From Uranotaenia lowii (lineage: Eukaryota > Arthropoda > Insecta > Diptera > Culicidae), in assembly GCF_029784155.1 (NCBI RefSeq), contig NC_073693.1, forward strand, positions 166,399,104 to 166,463,103: DNA of 64,000 bases, given 5' to 3'. Shown here piece by piece: positions 45,109 to 54,389 of this stretch (positions are counted from its first letter, which is position 1; the number at the start of each line of letters is the position of its first letter). The position numbers were made by a program, and so were the translations under genes. The notes under the pieces were generated by a model. That model saw nothing but the letters and a program-made list of their open reading frames with translations, did not search any database and was not told the DNA's origin.

Positions 45109-46697
45109 TTATTAGTAAACGGAAATTTGTCGCGAGCTTTCCCAATCGACAGAAGTGTTAGACAGGGAGACCCTCTGTCGATGCATTTGTTTGTATTGTA
45201 CCTTCACCCTCTCCTAAAACGATTAGAACAGCTGTGCGGCAACGATCTTGTGGTTGCTTATGCTGATGACATCACAATAGTGGTTACGTGCGAAAACAAA
45301 ATTGATCAGATATACCAGCTTTTCCTGCGTTTCGGTGATGTATCTGGAGCCAAACTCAATCAAAACAAAACCACAGCGATAGATGTAGGCCTCAGTCCCA
45401 ATCCCTGGCAAGTACCCTGGCTTGAAACTAATTTTACAGTAAAAGTTCTAGGCATTACTTTTATCAATTCAATCCGTGCAATGGGAAGACTGAACTGGAA
45501 TGCGTTGGTAGCAAAATTCTCACAAAACATATGGTTGCACTCGCTTAGAATACTGCATCTACACCAAAAAGTTGCCCTTCTTAATACGATCCTGACCAGC
45601 AAACTGTGGTACGTTGCATCAATATTGACTCCTGATACACGTCATATTGCGAAAATAACTTCTACCATGGGAGGTTTTCTATTCAGAGGGGTCGTAGCTC
45701 GTCCACCGATACAACAACTAGCCAGACCAGTAAAGTCTGGCGGTCTCCAATTACATCTGCCTGTATTCAAATGCAAATAGCTGTTGGTGAATCGACATGT
45801 AGCTGAAAGCGAATCCATGCCCTTCTATCGAAGTATTCTCCAATCAAACATCATGCCACCCACATCGCTACCAGATATAAAGGTAATAAAAGACACCTTC
45901 CCGCATCTCCCCATGGATATCCAGCAAAATGGCAGTGCTTCTGCAATTCATCATCACATCGTTGATCAAACCGTACCCCCAAAGGTTGAAACTGAAAATC
46001 CTAAGACAGATTGGCCCAAAGTATGGAAGAACATAGCCTCTCGGAGTCTGAATGCTCAACAGCGTTCAATTCTTTTCCTTTTCGTGAATATGAAAGCCGT
46101 TTGCCGGAAGCTCCTTTATACTATCCACCGAAGTGACGGCGTGGACTGCATCCATTGCGGAGCTGTGACTGAAACATTGACACACAAGTATAGTGAATGT
46201 AACTCTCTTAACGGCGCTTTTGGTGTGTTGCAAAATAGAATAGCACAGATCATCAATGGTAGAACGCTCGATTTCAATGAAATGTTAGGACCATCACTTT
46301 GTAGTATAACAAGTTCCAACCGCACAAAAATTTTAAAATTACTAAGTTCATATTTAATTTATGTCGATGGGAATTGTGGAACAATTGACAGCAATGAATT
46401 AGATTTTGAATTATCGCTCGAAATATGATTTGTATATAGTACTTATAAGCTAATTGACAAATAAACACTCAATACAAAACAAAAATTCCTGTTTATTTTG
46501 TCTGGCATTTGTGATTAATACATGAGTGAAGCATACTGGATATTGATTCTGATGGATAACTTAACGTTAATTTTAAAGAATTGCGAATTCATGTTCTTAA
46601 CACTTACCATCAAAAACAAAAAAAAACACATAGGGGAGATAAGGGCATAAAGAGCACTCGAGGGGCATAATAAGCACTCATCTTTTCTACAAAAGTA

Positions 46698-47577
46698 AGG
46701 GAGAGTGGGGTATCGTGGGCCATGGGGAAACGTGGGCCACTTTTAATATCTCAGATGTGTGTTGAGATAAAAATCTCAAACCAACTTTCATCGTCGTCGC
46801 TTTGCGTGAGCATATATTCCTATATGTTGTTGACTGAAATACGCATCATATGCTTCTTTTATTTATCAAGCTAAAAAAAGTTAGAAAAATTTACTTAAAT
46901 AATTAAAAAAACACCCGCTAATTTCATCGATGTGGAACCTAAAGTGCATTACAAAAATATGCTCATACGCTTATGATCTTAGTTTTGTCATGATCTTTCA
47001 CATGGAAAAGGAATTTTTGATGAAACATCAATAAGTCACACAAACGCAACCAATTTGCAAATCATAGCTTGTGGGGAATCGTGGGTCACACATCTTAAAC
47101 CACCTATATTTTTATGTTTTCATACACATTCAGAGCTTAAATTACGTTTTCATTATCTGTAAAGTTTTCTTATTTATGAAAAATATTTTGTCCATCCTAT
47201 ATAAGGAATTTTGCCAAAACTTTCCCGAGCCAGGTTTTGGAATCTATTCGATCATACACAGCTCTCTTTTTTATTTCATCATCTGAAATTGCTTTAAAAC
47301 AACGAAATGAATTATGAAATCACAGTTTTGGGTCAACTCATGAACTTTGCATGTTATTTGGTCAATTTGGATTTTGTGGCCCACGATTCCCCACCATTTT
47401 TCAAAATCCAAAAAATATTGCTTTTTTTAAATCAGTCAGAATTTGGGGTAAATAACTTATTAAAAATTTAAAGAAAATACCTTATGATACCTTGAAAATG
47501 TAGAAAACCGTTATCTTTTATAATAAAGAAGTTATGGAACAACGAAAAAAAGTGGCCCATAATTCTCAACTCTCCCA
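46698..47577. mobile_element. TA-flanked MITE with GGGGTATCGTGGGCC repeats
   Basis: Ends AGGGAGAGTGGGGTATCGTG and, in reverse complement, TGGGAGAGTTGAGAATTATG, continuing GGCCAC in both cases; TA flanks at 46696-46697 and 47578-47579. The subterminal word GGGGAATCGTGGG.CAC recurs inside, forward at about 47072 and inverted at about 47377. A 71-codon frame at 47071-47286 has no motif. Confidence 0.65.
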
Positions 47578-48021
47578 TACGTATTTTCTTGAATAAATTT
47601 TTATGAGGATTTGTTCCGTACTTTCTAAAGTATTAATTTATCAGAAAAAAAAGAAATCTCCTTATCATTTCAACAGAAATATTTTAGAAAAACCAATTCG
47701 GTTCTCAAGTGACTCAAAAATTAAAATTTTTGAGCACTGGAAAATAAGCTTTTATGATCGTTAAATCATCTAAATCTATAATGTACGTAATGCAACATGA
47801 TGAACACATTGTTCCTCAATTTTCACCATCATTAAATTTTTGGTTTTTCACAATAATCAATTTTAAAACACGTTTTTACTTTAACTAGTTGACTCGGGGC
47901 GAACAGAGCACAATTATTCGGGGCACGATGAGCGTTTTCTGCCGTAGCATCTATCAGCGAATTCAACTCGATGTAGTCAACTGAATGATAGAGCTACAGC
48001 TTCACCAGTTTACATCTGACG

Positions 48022-48092
48022 ATTTAGCCTATTGGTTAGATGTCGGAGAGGTAATCATTAGGCTCGAGTTCAATTCCTGTTCGAGGAGATTA
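48022..48092 (+). repeat. tRNA-like promoter/SINE head (left arm)
   Basis: A box TAGCCTATTGGTTAG and B box GAGTTCAATTCC at tRNA-like spacing, within the left arm of the foldback. The inverse counterpart is at 48305-48370. No acceptor stem pairs, so it is not called as a tRNA gene. Confidence 0.55.
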
Positions 48093-48429
48093 TTTTTTCA
48101 TTTAGTACTCATGATCGATTATTTTGATTGTTGCATTTCATGACTAGTAGCATCTTGGCGGGTGAGCACCAACGCACCAAAAATATAATGTATGAGTGTG
48201 TGTGAATTGCTTGTATTCTACAAAAATGTTTGATGGATCTACGCCTCACCGTTTAGTGTAAAATGCATCGATCATGAATGGTAAATAAAAATAAAACCAC
48301 CTCTAAAAGGTATCGAACTTGAGCCTACTTATTACCTCTCCGACATCTCACCAATAAGCCAAACCGTCATACGAAAAAAGTCAAGCTATAGCTCTATTAT
48401 TCAGTTAACTTCATCGAGTGAAATTCGCT

Positions 48430-48663
48430 CTGTTGTGTTGTGAGCCTAATTGGTTGAATGATTCAACTGAATCAAGGCAATCGTAAGATTCTTTTTAATT
48501 CAACCACGGTAAATGAAAAGTTCATATACCGGTATTTCGATAGCAACTTACTACCTAAGGTAGTAACTTTACCTTAGGTAGTAAGTTGCTATCGAAATAC
48601 CGGTATATGAAGTTTTCATTTACCGTGGTTGAATTAAAAGGAATCTTTCGATTGCTTTGATTC
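48430..48663. mobile_element. Hairpin MITE with 13-bp flanking repeat
   Basis: Positions 48469-48663 form an almost perfect hairpin with arms of about 90 bp (GAATCAAGGCAATCG...CGATTGCTTTGATTC) and a loop near GTAACTT. AGTGAAATTCGCT occurs exactly on both sides (48417-48429 and 48664-48676), which suggests the target duplication. A decayed relative lacking the centre lies at 15399-15485. Confidence 0.7.
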
Positions 48664-48954
48664 AGTGAAATTCGCTGCTAGATTCCACGGCAGAAAACGC
48701 TCATCGTGCCCCGATTAATGTCGCTTAAACTGCCCCAGTGGGGGTTCTCATTATGCCTCTACAGTGACTGATTTTCAGCTTTTGGAAAAAAAATTAAAAT
48801 GCATTTTTTAACGTTTTTATCTACTTTTTCAAGTATAATCCAGTTAGGAAATAGACTTTTTTAGTGTCTGAACACGAAATATTGATGTAAGTCACATATT
48901 ATTGCTGTTTTCTACGGTTGAATAAGCGTGGCCATTATGCCCTAATCTCCCCTA

Positions 48955-49445
48955 TAAGATTTTTTTTCCAAGTTTTTACAAACTGGAAATAGCTATTGCC
49001 TCTTTCAAGACTTACATAGGACAAAGATTTTTAAAATAATTTTTGCTCTTTACATATTAGAAATTTTTGAGGATTGTTTGATAATTCATTTATGTATCTG
49101 ATTATACATTTTGATATTTAATCAGAGCCATAGAAGTTTACAACTTAATCTATTGTTTAAGTGGGATAAGCTTGGTGTATAAAACAAATTGAATCTATTA
49201 CCCACCACAAGCTACTACAAAAAACTAAAAACTACAAATGCCCACATACACCTAATACTTTTGTACAGGATTTTTCGGCATCCACTCAGTATCCTACGTT
49301 TTGGGCAAAATTTCAGCCATCTTCAAGGATATTTATGTTATTATTCCTACAACTTTCGTGAATATATGACCTAAATATATCCATGAATTTCTAAGGTACC
49401 TAGAAGTTATTTTAAAACAACGCTACGCATTGAATGGTTAAGACC
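48955..49445. other. No gene recognised
   Basis: AT-rich sequence. A 61-codon frame at 49189-49374 has no motif. I see no repeat termini. Confidence 0.45.
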
Positions 49446-49560
49446 AGGGGTGAGCAACCTTGGAGCCAACGGGCAAAACTGGCCGGCACAAGCTTCTCGA
49501 CAAGCCGCACTTTTCAGAAAAACTACAAATTTTTAGCGATTTATTTTAAAGATCATTGAT
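49446..49560 (+). mobile_element. Orphan hAT-like terminus
   Basis: CAGGGGTGAGCAACCTTGGA followed by GGGCAAAACTGGCCGGCAC resembles the terminus and subterminal region of hAT MITEs. No matching right end (CACCCCTG) was found downstream, so only a truncated piece is supported. Confidence 0.4.
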
Positions 49561-50205
49561 ATTTATTTCACATCTTTAAAAAGAAATTCAACATCGTTTT
49601 ACATGATGCCGGACCAAATCAGCCGAAAATTATTAGGTACATCAATAAATGAAAGTCAGGGTTGGTTATCGTTTTGAAAAACATTGATTTTTTTCTATCA
49701 ACTTGAACTTCTTTGCAAACATTCGTTCTCCCAAACATAGATCATTTGAATCATATTTTTTCCCTAAAACGGAAATTTTTCAAGATTTTTCTGCGTTGCA
49801 TAAAAACAGCTAACTCGTTTCCATAACAAATATTTTTTATTAAAACCGGCGGTGCCTACTTATGACTTCCATTCAAAAGTCTTCTGGGGAAAACCAAAGC
49901 AACCAATAGTCGCGTTTTTACTTCAAGATGGAACTCCGAAATTCACATTTTGCTTAGAAAATGTTTTACGGGAGCTTCAAGTGACTCTTGTCACGTAAAA
50001 GTTACTCAGGAACTTCCATCGCCTTTGGAAAGATTAAATTACCGATAACGGAACTTCTAAGCGCTTTTCATGCAACTTCTTGCAAGAAGGTCGATAACGT
50101 TCGCTTAACACTTTCTAACGCACCGTTAAGATACTTCTAGGTGTTTTAAAGAACCTAAATTCTAAGCGACATGTCAAAAATGTCTGTCAATTGCTTGTCA
50201 TGATA

Positions 50206-51790
50206 GGCGTCGTTCACAAATTACGTAACGCAAAAAATCTAGAATTTAGACCCCCTTCCCCCCCCCCCCTTTGTAACAATAAGTAACGATTGATAGGACC
50301 CCCCTTCTATAGTTACGTAACGCTAAATACCCCCCCCCCCTCCATATTCAATTTTGAAATAAAAAGTAAAAGTACACAAAGTAACGGGGGTTCTTATCAG
50401 AGCCCCTGTCAACGGTAATAAAAAAAATGGGCTTGATCTCTCCTTGAAAACGCATGATCTCATCGAACTCTGATAGTTCACACACCCTGTTGGAATCCAG
50501 TCCAAGGGAAAAAATTTTTGATGAACAGTGTTTCCCTGAACGCACCTACTTAACCACCATTGACGCTTTCGAACAAGGGGTGCGTAGATTTGCTCGCCAA
50601 AAAAAGAAAATTACTATTCTTTTCTTAATGTTCTTTCCATTAATTTGTTACGTAACTGAACCAAGTACCCCCCCTCCCCCCTATGTAACAGCAAGTAACG
50701 CAGATTCGACCCCCCCTCCCCCCCTACATGCGTTAGGGGCCGTTCACTAATTACGTAAGCACAATTTTGGAAATTTTCAACCCTCCCTCCCCCCCTGGTA
50801 AGAAAAAGTAAGATTTTTCTAAACCCTCCCTCCCCCCCTAGTAAGATCTTACGTTTTTAATTTTATAAGAATATGGCACGTTTTTTTTTAAACCAGCTTG
50901 AAAATATTAAAAATGTGTCATCCATGCTTCAAAGCAGAGCAATTTTTAAGTAAAACTTAATAACTGCATTTGAAAAGCATAATTTAAACAAAACAACAGA
51001 TGAAATGTCTTAAACGATTATAGAAAAAATTAAGTTTTAAGGACATAGCATGTTCGAGGTTACAATAATCTTCAAAAAATTTCCACAATCGAATAAACAA
51101 TATAAAATCTAAATTCCGATTTAAAAAAAAAGTGAGAGATCAGGATAGCACAAGGAACCACAAAAAATGTTTTGTTTTTTTAACTAAAAATCCTAAAAAT
51201 TAAAAAAAAAAAATTTCTATGCTACTAGAATTTGTGCGAAAATGTTTAACGACAATTTCGTTGTTAATTAACCTAAAAGCTGAGATTCACTTCGGCGATA
51301 GGCGATATAGTTTAACGGTTTTTTTTGGTAAATAGTTTGTAAAATTTAGAGTTGGTAGTGGCTTGGTTGAAATCACTGAAAAAACTATCTAGAAATTTTT
51401 TATCTTAAAGCCCTCATATCGATTTTTAAAGACTTCTACTTGAAGAATTCATTTTCGAAATAAAATGTTTTCAAATCGTGGTGTCAGAACGCAACATTTC
51501 CCTTTTGTTTCTATTAAATTTATTTATTAATTAAAACAGATTAAAAGATTAATAACATAACATCAAAAACTACCAACAAATAGGTAGTGGGAAATAAAAA
51601 TAAAACCTGAGTAATATGGTTTCGTATGGCTGTGACGAATTATCAATGTAACATTTCTTACGTAAGATTTTTGGAAACACCTCCTACCCCCCTAGTAAGA
51701 GATCGTAAGCAAATGTGAAACCCCCCCCCCCCCCCCCTATGTGCTTACGTAATTAGTGAACGGCCCCTTACGTAATTTGTGTACGACGCC
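50206..51790. mobile_element. Outer 'ACGTAA' MITE with poly-C shoulders
   Basis: The left end GGCGTCGTTCACAAATTACG (continuing TAACGC) and the complement of the right end (GGCGTCGTACACAAATTACG, continuing TAACGC once the inner element is removed) are inverse copies. ATA flanks both sides (50203-50205 and 51791-51793). Just inside the ends lie long C runs (50251-50272, 50331-50341, 50675-50721). ORFs at 50323-50750 are short and without motif. It contains the related element 50736-51767. Confidence 0.75.
50736..51767. mobile_element. Inner Harbinger-like MITE with TTA duplication
   Basis: Perfect inverse ends GGGGCCGTTCACTAATTACG...CGTAATTAGTGAACGGCCCC, flanked by TTA (50733-50735 and 51768-51770). 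It is inserted inside the outer element's own terminal repeat; removing it restores GCGTTACGTAATTTG, the inverse of the outer left end, so the order of insertion is certain. It has C-rich shoulders like the outer element, including an 18-base C run at about 51720-51737. Confidence 0.85.
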
Positions 51791-52016
51791 ATATTTGTTT
51801 TGTTAATATAAATACTGATATTCACAAATGGAATTCACAATTTTTTCGAATTTTTCTTATCAATGTTTAGATATTCGAAAAAAATTTGGATGATGAGAAT
51901 TTTTGTTATTATTTATTAGATGTACTGAAAGTCCTTTAAACGAAATAAGGTATCAACCCATTCAATCATCTCAAATGACATTAAGATTAAATACTAATTA
52001 TTACAGTGGCAAATTG

Positions 52017-52155
52017 ATGGATTGGTCGAGAGGCTGGTGAGTTTCATTACAACCTAGAGCAGCGGTTCAATTCTCAAATTTTGGGCTGATAAGCATTCTC
52101 TTCAGACAGAAACGAGAGCTGATTAAGCCTCTATGATATCTTTTTAAAAGAATTC
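52017..52155 (+). repeat. tRNA-derived SINE head (family 2-like)
   Basis: GATGGATTGGTCGAGAGGCT holds an A box (TTGGTCGAGAGG), and GCGGTTCAATTCTC a B box, about 45 bp apart. The following sequence (GCTGATAAGCATTCTCTTCA) would be the SINE body. It resembles the head at 22519-22606 in the A box. No tail was identified. Confidence 0.55.
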
Positions 52156-54084
52156 CGGTTGCTTGGGAGGTATAAGCAATAACTTAAAAACGAGAGATAT
52201 ATTTTTTTTTATTTTGTGTTTCACATTCACTGATCAAAAGTTCGCTTTTTGTACGTATTTCCATAAAGTCTTTCCACAGAAAAAATTTACCCTTGAATCT
52301 CTGATGTTTTCCTGCAATTGTCGAGAAGTAATTTTAATATAACATGTTGATCAAATTTGCTAATATCCTGGGAATAATAATAAATTCACAGATTCCTAAG
52401 CAAATTTTATCTAAGAACTACATTCTTTATTGTAAGTTTTTTTTTAACATTTTAAAAAGATTTTATAAATTAAATTTTAGAGCTACTTGGATAGGATTTC
52501 TTACGCTTGTGTAAGAAAATTTTCTGACGTTTGTTAAAATGAATTGTTATTTACCAAGTGAAATAACTAAATTTGTCAATGATGTTTAATCAAACATCAG
52601 AAAAAAATTTCACAGATTTTTGGATCAAAAAGAAAATACCAATATGGGTTCTGTCAAGAACATAGATTTTTTCAGGCAATTGTAATTCCTAGTTTTAATT
52701 CGAAATTAGCGTTTTTGTCCAATTTGATAAACTAATTATACTTCTAAAGAAATCTGCTGGATAAATTTATCATACAACTTTATCTTTGACAGAAATATTC
52801 ATGTGCTCAGCAATAGTCTTCCAATTATTGTATTTGCCTTTGCCGACTTGCTATTGGCAATTGATTCTGAATTTCAAAGCCTTCTAGAAAAATGAAGAAA
52901 ATTGTATCTCAAATTAGTAAAAAAAACTCCAATATTACGTTTCAGATAATGATATGTATTGCATTTAGCCTATTAACACTAGAAAGACCGCACCAGTCAA
53001 AATGGCTGGTTGGACACTTTGTGTGTTGAATATCTTTTCAATACTTCGCTTTAAAAATTCGCAAAAATACGACTTGTCATGAATTTTGAATCTCGGGAAA
53101 ACTGTGTATTTTTTACTAGCTCATTTAATAAGCGAGAAAAATTTCGCCATGGACATTTGGACCGTGACCAGTCAAAATCACTTGTAAAATTCACAACCCT
53201 ATAACTCAAATAAGATTTTATTTTTTCGATTTATTCTAGTTTTATTCGTAATCTTTATTCAGAACAATGATCTCTAGTTGATTTATGGTAAGCAGAAGTG
53301 TGTCATTCTTTATAAAATTATTGATTTTCGAAGCGAAGTCATGAAGATTTGTGGAAAAAGTTCTCAGATTGACCGCTGTGTGGCACTTCAAGCACTTGGC
53401 TCCCAGTTTTATTGGTCGGTTTTGGTGCTCAACTGTTGCTGTTGCGAAATTTCTTCGAGTTTTGTGAAAGTTATGTAAGATATAAAATTTAATACACGCC
53501 CTTCGAGTAATTTGAGTACTTTTAGATTATAAATTTCTTTTATACCAAACTATAGTATGAGTAAAATAGTTATGAATTTTATATTCATTTAATCATATTT
53601 GAAGACTTAAGTTATGAAACTGAATAATTTAAATGAAATTTTAACATGGGTGCACGGAATGGCTGCAAATTCGCCGTAGTAAATAATATTGAGTGAAATA
53701 GTTCTCAACTTGCTTCAGAATACAGAATATTTTTGAGTGAGATATTGGGAAACGAGAATATTTAAATCAGTTTAAATGTCATTTGATATACGTGGGAATA
53801 AACAGTACCAAAAAAATACTAAAAAATTGTTATGTCCAGAAATGAATAAAACGGAACTGTGAATAATAATTTTTGATTCAAAATTCATGTTGAGACATGT
53901 TTTAGAGTTAAGTATAGCTGTTATTTTATTTTCATAGTAATCCGTCTCACGATATAACTTGACAAACATAATTGCTAAAATTCAACCGCTCTCCAATTTA
54001 TCTCTTTTTTCAATAAGTAGAGCTATTTACCATGGGTGCACGGTTTCAGTGCCATTCATCCAAAATCAATTTGTTGCATGCTAA
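52156..54084. other. No gene recognised
   Basis: AT-rich. It contains a piggyBac-like terminus at 52973 and the word CATGGGTGCACGG in direct repeat at about 53645 and 54032. Frames of 60-66 codons have no motif. Confidence 0.4.
52973..53190 (+). mobile_element. Possible piggyBac-like MITE terminus
   Basis: TTAA followed by CACTAGAAAGACCGCACCAG resembles piggyBac termini and their TTAA target. GACCAGTCAAAATCACTTG at about 53167 echoes the terminal ACCAGTCAAAATGGCTGG. No right end with an inverse copy and TTAA was found. Confidence 0.35.
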
Positions 54085-54386
54085 GAGCAAGTTCACTGGT
54101 GTTGGGAAAAAGTGGTAGAAATTTTGACATTTTGAAAATTTTACCATGCAAAAATGATTTCAAGATCTTGGGGCGTTGTATTTTTTTACAACACTGTTTC
54201 TATTTCAGCCGTATGTGATAGAAATATTGCTATTTTTGCATCACAGCATGCGAAAATACAACACGTGTTGTAAAAAAAACTAGAAGGCCACAGGTCTTGA
54301 AAATGTTTTTGCATGGCAAAATTTTCAAAATGTGCCGTAAGTGTCGAAATTTCTACCACTTTTTCCCAACACCAGTGAACTTGCTC
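54085..54386. mobile_element. Harbinger-like MITE, copy 2
   Basis: 302 bp, same family as 4901-5190: ends GAGCAAGTTCACTGGTGTTG...CAACACCAGTGAACTTGCTC, flanked by TAA on both sides (54082-54084 and 54387-54389). The terminal match is better preserved than in copy 1, so this is the younger or less decayed copy. Confidence 0.8.
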
Positions 54387-54389
54387 TAA

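Larger units (their letters stand above)
40978..46428 (+). pseudogene. Tx1/L1-like LINE ORF2 (APE endonuclease and RT), interrupted
   Basis: The N-terminus of the endonuclease is missing; the frame begins around ITLAGYNVLCNVDHARRG. Endonuclease motifs are VILGGDFNSVI and CFSDHKAVTL. A frameshift at about 41537 is followed by NRIKAEMLVHQRKFSDIF and QVAGEPISLFQLGERKRK. After the MITE come RT segments: KSPGPDGIPREFYLHIF, YRPISLLNVENKILSRIL and SFDLENAFDRV (motif A). After the foldback come DRSVRQGDPLSMHLFVLYL (motif B) and VVAYADDITIVV (motif C, YADD intact). An in-frame TAG at 45778-45780 precedes the C-terminal domain, which has CIHCGAVTETLTHKYSEC. Catalytic residues are retained although the gene is dead. 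Confidence 0.85.
39230..46485 (+). mobile_element. Tx1/L1-like LINE with three insertions
   Basis: Contains ORF1 with a CCHC knuckle, then ORF2 with APE endonuclease, RT and a C-terminal CCHC-like motif, ending at TGA about 46426-46428 with a short 3' UTR. Three foreign segments interrupt it: an antisense Jockey piece (about 40077-40978), a hAT-like MITE (41861-42565) and a foldback (43294-45108). Removing the MITE or the foldback with one target duplication restores the flanking frame. The Jockey junctions replace the end of ORF1 and the start of ORF2, so that event also removed LINE sequence. The 5' boundary (about 39230) is an estimate. Confidence 0.75.
47919..48713. repeat. Foldback with inverted pol III-like promoters
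   Basis: The arms are inverse copies starting CGGGGCACGATGAGCGTTTT and continuing for roughly 180 bp. Each arm includes a tRNA-like A box (TAGCCTATTGGTTAG on the plus strand at 48025; GGCTTATTGGTGAG on the minus strand at 48360) and a B box (GAGTTCAATTCC; AAGTTCGATACC). The two promoter-like units thus point toward each other. The right arm is interrupted by the hairpin element 48430-48663. Confidence 0.65.
46633..48952. mobile_element. TA-flanked element with GGGGAGATNAGGGCATAA ends
   Basis: Left end GGGGAGATAAGGGCATAAAG and right end (reverse complement) GGGGAGATTAGGGCATAATG, each flanked by TA (46631-46632 and 48953-48954). It contains the smaller TA element 46698-47577 and the foldback 47919-48713. 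Words related to the ends recur (GGGGCATAATAAGC at 46672). No transposase was recognised. Confidence 0.65.

Noticed and set aside
49446..50205. Complete hAT element
   Set aside because: Only the CAGGGGTGAGCAACC end was found; no inverse right end or 8-bp duplication.
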